The notes under the pieces: generated by a model
What the model was told of the DNA's origin: nothing
Databases searched by the model: none
Seen by the model: only the letters and a program-made list of their open reading frames with translations
Shown: positions 1 through 5,429 of the stretch, in pieces
Layout: each line of letters starts with the position of its first letter
Numbering within the stretch: the stretch's first letter is position 1
Made by a program: the position numbers and the translations under genes
Assembly (NCBI GenBank): GCA_937138275.1
Contig: CAKZOY010000114.1
Location: 1-6,922 of the forward strand
DNA: 6,922 nt
Source of the DNA: an uncultured Chloroflexota bacterium
Lineage (GTDB): Bacteria; Chloroflexota; Anaerolineae; B4-G1; DUEL01
Direction: 5' to 3'

Positions 1-725
1 TAGTGGACAAGGTATCCCAGCAGCAGGGGGTTGTACTCCGGATCGCTGGCCTCCTCCATCGCCACTGCCAGCCGCACAAAGATGCTCAGTGTCCGATGGT
101 CAAAATGCGCATCGTCGGGGTGCGGAAGGACAATAAGGTCCGGGCGAAACGTTTGCAACAGGGCGCGCAGGTCCTCCAGCAGGCCCTCGCCGGTGTAGGG
201 CGCGTTGAACCGAAAGGCGCGGGAGTAGAGGTTGTGAGTCCGTCGGGTGAAGGGGGAACGGTCAGGGGTTTTCCAGCGATCCCACCAGAGAACCGGCAGG
301 CGGCGCTCCGGGTAGGTGAGGAAAATAACGTCCCCGGTGTCCAGCCCCAGGCGGGAGAGGGCGTTCAGGGATTCCCGCTGACGGAGTTCCCCCAGGGCGA
401 CAAAGTCGGCCGCGCGGGGCGGGCGGCCAAACCAGGTAGCGGTTGCCCGGATGTAGCCGTCGCCCGCCGTGGCGATGACCACGCGCACGTCCATCCCGCG
501 CCGCAGGGCCGCCCGGATGAGGCCAGCAGATGCCAGCGTCTCATCGTCGCAGTGGGGCGCCACCACCAGCAGGCGACGGTGCTCTTCCAGGGAAAGGATC
601 GGGTAAGCATCAACCGGACGATCGGAGGTAGCGAGATATCGTTCGTAGTTAGCGGCGCCGGTCAGCAGAAGGATGACAGTCAGTCCGAGAACCCAGATTC
701 GCCACCTTCGGGACCAGATACTCAC
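1..725 (-). CDS. PIG-L/LmbE family deacetylase, membrane-anchored, 3' end cut by window edge
   Basis: This is a zinc-dependent deacetylase of the PIG-L/LmbE family, whose members remove N-acetyl groups from sugar-linked substrates (GlcNAc-PI, mycothiol or bacillithiol precursors and others); the substrate here is unknown. The frame is open for 241 codons with no stop. Residues 56-62 read APHCDDE, the family's metal motif (usually HPDDE, with Cys for Pro here), giving H58 and D61 as likely zinc ligands and D60 as the likely base. A second motif, PHPDDAHFDHR at 201-211, supplies the H-x-x-H pair (H207, H210). Residues 5-9 are basic and 10-25 hydrophobic, so the protein probably has an uncleaved signal anchor or signal peptide and acts outside the cytoplasm. 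I chose the GTG start because a perfect TAAGGAGG lies 7 nt upstream; no better in-frame start exists. It follows the methyltransferase gene after a 125-nt repeat-containing spacer, so cotranscription is uncertain. The family call is firm; the substrate is not. Confidence 0.93.
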   Translation of the reverse strand, partial: MSIWSRRWRIWVLGLTVILLLTGAANYERYLATSDRPVDAYPILSLEEHRRLLVVAPHCDDETLASAGLIRAALRRGMDVRVVIATAGDGYIRATATWFGRPPRAADFVALGELRQRESLNALSRLGLDTGDVIFLTYPERRLPVLWWDRWKTPDRSPFTRRTHNLYSRAFRFNAPYTGEGLLEDLRALLQTFRPDLIVLPHPDDAHFDHRTLSIFVRLAVAMEEASDPEYNPLLLGYLVH

Positions 726-732
726 CCGATGT

Positions 733-740
733 CCTCCTTA
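733..740 (-). promoter_or_regulatory. Ribosome binding site of the PIG-L deacetylase gene
   Basis: TAAGGAGG on the minus strand is an unusually complete match to the 16S rRNA 3' end, 7 nt before a GTG codon. It fixes the GTG at 725-723 as the start. Confidence 0.85.
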
Positions 741-750
741 TGTAACGGAA

Positions 751-790
751 GTAGACAAGTAGACAAGTAGACAAGTAAGCAGGTGGGCAG
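751..790. repeat. 8-bp tandem repeat, three perfect and two degenerate copies
   Basis: GTAGACAA (plus strand; TTGTCTAC on the coding strand) is repeated exactly at 751-758, 759-766 and 767-774. It decays into GTAAGCAG (775-782) and GTGGGCAG (783-790). It lies 10 nt upstream of the deacetylase ribosome binding site, inside the likely leader. The function is unknown; it may be a slippage-prone microsatellite or a protein-binding array. Confidence 0.85.
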
Positions 791-820
791 GCAAAAAGGG
801 GCTGTATCCAGACTTTGAAA

Positions 821-847
821 TCCTTCGTGCCCTTCGTGTCCTTCGTG
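821..847. repeat. 9-bp tandem repeat, three copies
   Basis: TCCTTCGTG, CCCTTCGTG and TCCTTCGTG follow each other directly (821-829, 830-838, 839-847), differing only in the first base. On the coding strand this reads as repeated CACGAAGGA, 3 nt beyond the stop codon of the methyltransferase gene. From memory, CACGAAGG-type repeats recur between genes in several environmental bacterial phyla. There is no hairpin or T-run here, so I do not call it a terminator. Confidence 0.8.
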
Positions 848-850
848 GAT

Positions 851-1360
851 CTACTTTAGACAAACGACCCCCTCCAGCCGGAGGAGGGCCGCCTTGACCT
901 CCAGCCCGCCCCCGTAGCCGACGAGGAAACTGTCGGCGCCGATCACCCGATGGCAGGGGACGATGATGGGGATGGGGTTGGCCCCCACGGCGCCCCCCAC
1001 CGCGCGGGCAGCCCCCGGCCGCCCGACCCGCCGGGCCAGTTCGCCGTAGGAGATGGTCTGGCCGTAGGGGACATCCCGCAGTTCGGCCCACACCCGCCGC
1101 TGGAAGTCGGTACCGCGCAGGTCCAGCGGGAGGTCAAACTCGCGCCGCAGGCGGGAGAAGTACTCCCGCAATTGGGCCACGGCGGGGGCCAGAACCTCCG
1201 AGTTCTCCTCCAGTTTCTCCGGCCCGACCCAACGGGCCAGCCAGCGCTCCAGGTCGGCGCGGCGCTCGCCGGGCAGCCCGATCCGGCAGAGGCCCGCGGG
1301 CGTAGCAGCCAGCCACAGGGGGCCGAAGGGGGAATCGGTGACGGTGTAGAAGATGCTCAT
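851..1360 (-). CDS. ogt: Methylated-DNA--[protein]-cysteine S-methyltransferase (Ogt/MGMT type)
   Basis: This is a suicide DNA repair protein that moves the alkyl group from O6-alkylguanine (and O4-alkylthymine) to its own cysteine. It is 169 residues, the usual length for a stand-alone Ogt with no Ada-type regulatory domain. The active site PCHRV is at 135-139, with C136 as the acceptor and H137 beside it; E163 in LRLEG near the C-terminus fits the third residue of the Cys-His-Glu relay. The DNA-binding helix-turn-helix region is about 102-128 (YGELARRVG...ARAVGGAVGANP), with R119 as the probable arginine finger. An ATG seven codons upstream (1381) is in frame and directly abuts the preceding stop codon. 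The ATG at 1360 is preferred because AAGGAGGG precedes it by 4 nt and the conserved domain begins there. The gene sits 21 nt after the radical SAM gene and is probably cotranscribed with it. No DNA-damage operator is evident. Confidence 0.96.
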   Translation of the reverse strand: MSIFYTVTDSPFGPLWLAATPAGLCRIGLPGERRADLERWLARWVGPEKLEENSEVLAPAVAQLREYFSRLRREFDLPLDLRGTDFQRRVWAELRDVPYGQTISYGELARRVGRPGAARAVGGAVGANPIPIIVPCHRVIGADSFLVGYGGGLEVKAALLRLEGVVCLK

Positions 1361-1364
1361 GGCT

Positions 1365-1372
1365 CCCTCCTT
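1365..1372 (-). promoter_or_regulatory. Ribosome binding site of the methyltransferase gene
   Basis: AAGGAGGG lies 4 nt upstream of the ATG at 1360 and between it and the alternative ATG at 1381. It supports the shorter, 169-residue protein. It lies in the spacer just after the radical SAM stop codon (1384-1382). Confidence 0.75.
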
Positions 1373-1381
1373 GCAGGGCAT

Positions 1382-3811
1382 TCATTTTACCATCAAAACC
1401 CGCACCCGGCAATCTGCCGTCGCCCGTCCATCTCCGATCCTCCGCAGGAAATTCATCAGGTCCCCCTTTGGCCCGACCTCCAGCACGGCAAAGAAGCCGT
1501 CGGGGCGGCTCTCCAGACGCCCACCGAAGAGGATTTTCTTCTTTTGACCGCGGGACGGGATGTCCAGCCCGTACGCCTCCCCCTCCCGCCGCAGGGAAAA
1601 GGGGACGTAGGCCCCCCGCAGATACTGCTCCAGGGCGGCGCGCCCCTCGGCGAAGGGAAGGCCAGGCAGGAAGAGTTCCACACGGGCCAGCGAAAAGACG
1701 CCGGGGCGGAAATCCTCCGCCGGACCCAATGCCTCCACTCCATCCCCCAGGTCGGAAAGACGGCCCAGGGCCTCCGCCAGCCCGTCCGCATCCCAGGCCC
1801 GCAGGGCGAAGACCGTCTCGCCGCCCATCACCGGAAAGCGACGGTCGTTGGGCAGGACGGTGAAGAGCGCCTCCCGCACGCTGAGCAGGTTATCCGTCAG
1901 TTCAGGGGCCGCGGTCAGCAACTGCCGGAAGACGAAGGCGTTGAGGAACTCCGGCAGGACGCCCGTCAGCCAGTCCCCGACACGGAAGCGGTAATAGAGG
2001 GGCCGAAGGCGGCGCTTGCGGGAGACGGTCTCCTGCAGGGCGGTCAGATAGCCCGCATCGGGCAACCGGATGCGGTGATGGGTGATCGCCCGACGGGTCT
2101 CCTCATCCGGGCAGGCCCCGCAGCCCAGGCAGCGGCCCGGCCCCTCCCCATCCCCCAGACAATACCCCCGGTCCATACCGGCGCGCGCCTCCTGATACTG
2201 CCGGTACACAAACTCCGCCGGAACGTCCGTCTGGACGAACTCCAGTGGGAAGGGATAATCGAGCCCCTTTTCCCCCAGGAAATCCGCGGTCCAGTGACCG
2301 TGCTTCTCAGCCCAGGCGCGCAGTTCCTGCCCGTACCGGCGCGGGAAACGACCGTCGTAGAGAAACCCCTGCCGGGCCAGGGCGATCAGCGGTTCCACCA
2401 GCCAGTACCCGCCCAGCGCCAGCACCTGGTCGGAGAGGTATTCGGGCCAGTCGGCCGCCAGGCGGAACTCAAATCCAGCCATATCGCAGGCGGATTTGAC
2501 CGCGCCCACGATCGGCCGCCAGTCCCTTTCCTCCAGAAAGAGACGGTCATACCGGAAGGGGGTGAAGGGCATCCGCACCAGTCGGCCGAAACTGAAGATG
2601 ATGCGGGGACGGGCCGGGGAGTGCTGATGGGCATCCCGCAGCCAGCGGACGAATCCCCGAAACTCCGCCAGGTCTTCGTCGCCCTCGTAGCCGGTGAGGA
2701 CGTAGAAGAGTTTGATCCGCCGGATGGGGGCCTCCAGCAGGCGAGAGAGAAGAGCGACGATATCTTCTGAAGCAAGACTCTTGTGCAGGAAGGCCCGCTG
2801 GCGGGCGCTGATCCCCTCAATCCCCAGGGTGATCTCCCGCTTCTCCGCCGCCAGTTCCGCCTCCAGCAGCCCCGGCGTGCGGAGCAGGATGTCGGCCCGC
2901 TGGCTCTTCAGCCCCACGCGGTCAAAGAGACGGTGCAACTCCAGGAGCAGGTCAAAGATTTCGCCGTGGGTGTTGAAATTGAAACTGTAGAGGCTCACCT
3001 CCTCCGCCCCCTGGATCCGTTTCAGTTGCCGGGCGACATCCACCAGGTCGGCCGCGGGGAGTTCCCGGTAGGGTTTACGGTCGTACCCCTCAAAGCAGAA
3101 GGAGCAGAAGGCCGGGCAGCCCCAGGTAATTTGCAGGTAGGCGGTGTGGGCCTCGGGAGTGTTGAGGATGGGATAGGTGACAGGGAGGAGATGGGGAGCA
3201 GGCCGGCAGACGGCCTTCACCGTGTGCTGACGGCTACCCGCCACCCATAGCCCGTCGCCCGTCTGCGCGGCGGTTTCCAGCCGCGCCCGCCGATCGCCTC
3301 CGCCCCGCGCCAGCGCGGCGACGATCTCCCCTACCCTCCCCTCCCCTTCGCCGAAGAAGATGCCGTCCACCAGCGCGTCTCTGTCCTCGCGGATGGCCGC
3401 CTGCGCAGCCATCGCGTTGGAACCGCCCAGAATGAGGACCGGGTCGTCCTCCCCGCGTTCGCCAGCAAAGAGGGGAAGGCCGGAGGAGCCCAGAAGCACA
3501 GGGAGGTTGATCAATTCCAGGGTGTAGGCGTTGGAGATGAGGACGGTGGAGAAATCCCGCAGGGGGCGGCGGGACTGGACGCCCACGGGAGAGGAATCCT
3601 CCGGGGGGAAGAAGAGCATATCCACGTACGCCTCCGGCAATGCCCGCCGAACCTCGTGGAACAGGAACAGGTGCGAAAAGGAAGTTTCCACATCCCGCAG
3701 TGGCGAGAGGCGCACGATAAGGACCCGAACCGGGGCGTCCTCAAAAGACGGGTTGCCGAAGGTCGGGTTGGGAGAAGGACGGAAGGAGAAGGGAGGGCCA
3801 CAGAATTGCAT
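1382..3811 (-). CDS. Divergent radical SAM protein with N-terminal B12-binding-like region and degenerate DUF2344-like C-terminus
   Basis: An 809-residue protein of unknown reaction. Residues 28-165 resemble the Rossmann-like 'B12-binding' region of the TIGR03960-type radical SAM family (RVLIVRL, then SRRPLRDF at 80-87, then a GGSNAMA turn and FGEGEGRV). The cobalamin signature DxHxxG is not visible, so cobalamin binding is doubtful. The radical SAM motif is WGCPAFCSFCFEG, with C232, C236 and C239 (CxxxCxxC) as ligands of the SAM-cleaving [4Fe-4S] cluster. A second cysteine group, C561-x2-C564-x2-C567 with C551 before it, sits where that family has its CxxCGxC element and may hold another cluster or zinc. 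The segment VQTDVPAEFVYRQYQEA (526-542) matches the family's usual lead-in. From about 600 on the protein looks like a worn DUF2344 domain (YYRFRV; YGLDIP near the end). ATG 3811 adds a proline-rich N-terminus of about 27 residues and lacks a close ribosome binding site, but no better start precedes the first strand. Family links are recalled, not searched. Confidence 0.88.
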   Translation of the reverse strand: MQFCGPPFSFRPSPNPTFGNPSFEDAPVRVLIVRLSPLRDVETSFSHLFLFHEVRRALPEAYVDMLFFPPEDSSPVGVQSRRPLRDFSTVLISNAYTLELINLPVLLGSSGLPLFAGERGEDDPVLILGGSNAMAAQAAIREDRDALVDGIFFGEGEGRVGEIVAALARGGGDRRARLETAAQTGDGLWVAGSRQHTVKAVCRPAPHLLPVTYPILNTPEAHTAYLQITWGCPAFCSFCFEGYDRKPYRELPAADLVDVARQLKRIQGAEEVSLYSFNFNTHGEIFDLLLELHRLFDRVGLKSQRADILLRTPGLLEAELAAEKREITLGIEGISARQRAFLHKSLASEDIVALLSRLLEAPIRRIKLFYVLTGYEGDEDLAEFRGFVRWLRDAHQHSPARPRIIFSFGRLVRMPFTPFRYDRLFLEERDWRPIVGAVKSACDMAGFEFRLAADWPEYLSDQVLALGGYWLVEPLIALARQGFLYDGRFPRRYGQELRAWAEKHGHWTADFLGEKGLDYPFPLEFVQTDVPAEFVYRQYQEARAGMDRGYCLGDGEGPGRCLGCGACPDEETRRAITHHRIRLPDAGYLTALQETVSRKRRLRPLYYRFRVGDWLTGVLPEFLNAFVFRQLLTAAPELTDNLLSVREALFTVLPNDRRFPVMGGETVFALRAWDADGLAEALGRLSDLGDGVEALGPAEDFRPGVFSLARVELFLPGLPFAEGRAALEQYLRGAYVPFSLRREGEAYGLDIPSRGQKKKILFGGRLESRPDGFFAVLEVGPKGDLMNFLRRIGDGRATADCRVRVLMVK

Positions 3812-3818
3812 AGAGTTC

Positions 3819-3866
3819 GGGGGATACCTCGTACGGAAGGTGCTGGGCCTCCCGGTATCACCCCCC
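3819..3866 (-). promoter_or_regulatory. Imperfect hairpin over the decarboxylase stop codon and the spacer before the radical SAM gene
   Basis: In the minus-strand RNA, GGGG-U-GAUACC (3864-3854) pairs with GGUAUCCCCC (3828-3819): 10 base pairs with one bulged U (3860). Inside it, GGGAGG (3853-3848) pairs with CCUUCC (3840-3835), including one G-U pair, closing a 7-nt loop; GUACGA (3834-3829) is unpaired on the 3' side. The bulged U and the two bases after it are the UGA stop codon of the decarboxylase gene. No U-run follows, so it is not a standard intrinsic terminator. A role in mRNA processing, differential stability or control of radical SAM translation (the ATG is 7 nt beyond the stem) is inference. 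Confidence 0.55.
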
Positions 3867-5408
3867 TCCGATTCTCGTCAGGGCTGGCTCTACAGTCTCC
3901 TCGGCCGGCCGCTGCAGGTGGGGAGGAATGATGTCCCGACGAAAGACCTCATCCACAGTCTCCCGTCGGCGGATGAGATGGGCCCGATCGCCGGTCACCA
4001 GCACTGCCGCCGGGCGGGGGAGGGCGTTGAAGTTGCTCATGGAGACTTCCTGGTACGCCCCGGTGTCCAGCAGCGCCAGGATGTCACCCACCTGCACCTC
4101 TGGAACCCGTACGATGGGCATCAGACGGTCGCCGTAGCAACTGCGTCCCACAATGTCGGCCTTCCCCACCAGCGGGGCATCCGCCTTGTTGGCAAACACG
4201 TAGTGGAAGAGATGATGCTCGTAACGCCCTCCGGTGAACCAGAACTCGGTGGTGTCCACGACAATGATGTTCCACCGGAACGGACTGGTAACCGGTTTGA
4301 TATTGCGGACCGTCGTCAGATGGATGCCAGCATTGCCGTGGATGGCCCGGCCGGGTTCCACCTGGAGCATCAGCCCGCGGGTCTGAATCCCGTGGCGTGG
4401 CAATTCCTGCCTCAGAGTGCGGGTACAGACTTCCGCGTACTCCTCAATAGATGGTGCTGGATGGGGATTGGGTTCGCTCACGAGAGTATCCACCAGTCGG
4501 GCCAGCACCGCGTAGCGCACCTCATCGCCGAAGGGCTTGAGGGCTCTGGAGATGGCGTGGAGCGCGGCGAACCCCAGAGGCTCTGCGTAGTTGGTTGCCG
4601 CGTTAAAGGGGTCGCGCGGGACGGCGAACCCGCCGCCGATGTCAATCTCTCGGGGCTGGAATCCTCCCAGTGCCTGGCACACCTCCCCCAGGTCTCGCGC
4701 GAAGGCCTTCATCTGCTCCTCCCAGTACCGGAGGGAGCGATGATGCCGTCCGTGGTGCTGGTGGAATCCTACCAGTTCCACCCAATCCATCGGCAGGATG
4801 CGTCGTCCCAGGGCGATGACCTGGTCTTTCGTCAGCCCGCCCTTGTATACCATCGCGGCCAGGTCGGTCGGCACCAGGCCCTCCCCGACGAAATCGGAAT
4901 GGGCGATGAACCCGGATAGGGTTGGTTTCAGTCGCAGGCGCACCTTTGCGGTACGGCCCATTTCACCGGTCGCGCGCTCAATGACGTCCAGTTCCTCCAG
5001 ACTGTCTATCGTAATGCGCACGCTGGCCTCAACGCAGCGGTAGATGTGCTCTTCGTCCTTGGGCACGCCGTTGACCGAAACGAACTCGGGGTCAAACCCT
5101 GCTTCCAGCGCCACCTTCAGTTCCCCTGGCGAGTAGATGTCGCAACCGCAACCCTCACCGGCGATGATCCGCTGGATCGCCGGAATCCAGTTGGCCTTTG
5201 CCGCGGGCAGCATTTTCACCGGCCCATCGGGCCAGCCCCGTTCAAAAGCGCTCTGGAAACGACGGGTGTTGCGGCGGATCTGGTCTTCGGAGAAGACGAA
5301 GAGAGGCGAACCGAACTGCCGCACCAGTTCTACAGCGTCGCACTCCTCAATGAACAGATGACCGTTACGAATGGAAAGACAATCGTCCAGACGGGTGTAA
5401 GTGCTCAT
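3858..5408 (-). CDS. Fold-type III PLP-dependent decarboxylase, diaminopimelate decarboxylase-like
   Basis: A 516-residue cytoplasmic PLP enzyme of the alanine racemase/ornithine-DAP decarboxylase fold. The barrel domain opens with GSPLFVFSEDQIRRN (33-47) and carries the PLP lysine K71 in PAAKANW. Further PLP-site motifs are DIGGG (256-260) and EPGR (351-354). The C-terminal barrel has VVDTTE (383-388), the catalytic cysteine C424, and GAYQEVSMSNFN (450-461), equivalent to GAY...SNYN of LysA. It differs from true LysA in several places: HIGSQ is replaced by HHGRH (218-222), the CESGD motif is one residue shorter (CYGD, 424-427), the RPALY substrate segment is not recognisable, and about 40 extra residues lie around 264-320 (usual LysA length is about 420). 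The substrate is therefore open: meso-diaminopimelate, another diamino acid or an unrelated amino acid. AGGAGG 5 nt before the ATG supports the start. It follows the exported protein gene by 21 nt. No lysine-pathway gene is in view. Confidence 0.88.
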   Translation of the reverse strand: MSTYTRLDDCLSIRNGHLFIEECDAVELVRQFGSPLFVFSEDQIRRNTRRFQSAFERGWPDGPVKMLPAAKANWIPAIQRIIAGEGCGCDIYSPGELKVALEAGFDPEFVSVNGVPKDEEHIYRCVEASVRITIDSLEELDVIERATGEMGRTAKVRLRLKPTLSGFIAHSDFVGEGLVPTDLAAMVYKGGLTKDQVIALGRRILPMDWVELVGFHQHHGRHHRSLRYWEEQMKAFARDLGEVCQALGGFQPREIDIGGGFAVPRDPFNAATNYAEPLGFAALHAISRALKPFGDEVRYAVLARLVDTLVSEPNPHPAPSIEEYAEVCTRTLRQELPRHGIQTRGLMLQVEPGRAIHGNAGIHLTTVRNIKPVTSPFRWNIIVVDTTEFWFTGGRYEHHLFHYVFANKADAPLVGKADIVGRSCYGDRLMPIVRVPEVQVGDILALLDTGAYQEVSMSNFNALPRPAAVLVTGDRAHLIRRRETVDEVFRRDIIPPHLQRPAEETVEPALTRIGGG

Positions 5409-5413
5409 CTTGC

Positions 5414-5419
5414 CCTCCT
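5414..5419 (-). promoter_or_regulatory. Ribosome binding site of the decarboxylase gene
   Basis: AGGAGG lies 5 nt upstream of the ATG at 5408, within the 21-nt spacer after the exported protein's stop codon. It fixes the start and is consistent with an operon arrangement. Confidence 0.8.
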
Positions 5420-5429
5420 CTCCACAAGT

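Noticed and set aside
739..766. Promoter formed by TTGTCT in the 8-bp repeat and TACATA with a 16-nt spacer
   Set aside because: The -10 candidate overlaps the ribosome binding site, so transcripts would start downstream of it. The -35 match comes from a repeat and would occur three times by construction.
3..770. 255-codon open frame on the plus strand
   Set aside because: It is antisense to the PIG-L deacetylase gene, whose motifs and ribosome binding site are clear. Its end reads through the tandem repeat.
751..847. CRISPR-like array
   Set aside because: The repeats are 8-9 bp, directly tandem with no spacers, and no cas genes are present.
1361..1381. Start of the methyltransferase at ATG 1381
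   Set aside because: It has no ribosome binding site of its own and adds seven residues before the conserved beginning. The ribosome binding site lies between it and ATG 1360.
950..2770. 606-codon open frame on the plus strand
   Set aside because: It is antisense to the methyltransferase and radical SAM genes, which both have clear catalytic motifs. Its translation is low-complexity, rich in Gly, Pro, Gln and Arg, with no domain. Long antisense frames are expected in GC-rich coding DNA.
3531..4919. 462-codon open frame on the plus strand
   Set aside because: It lies opposite the decarboxylase and the start of the radical SAM gene and crosses their spacer. No recognisable motif or supporting ribosome binding site was seen.
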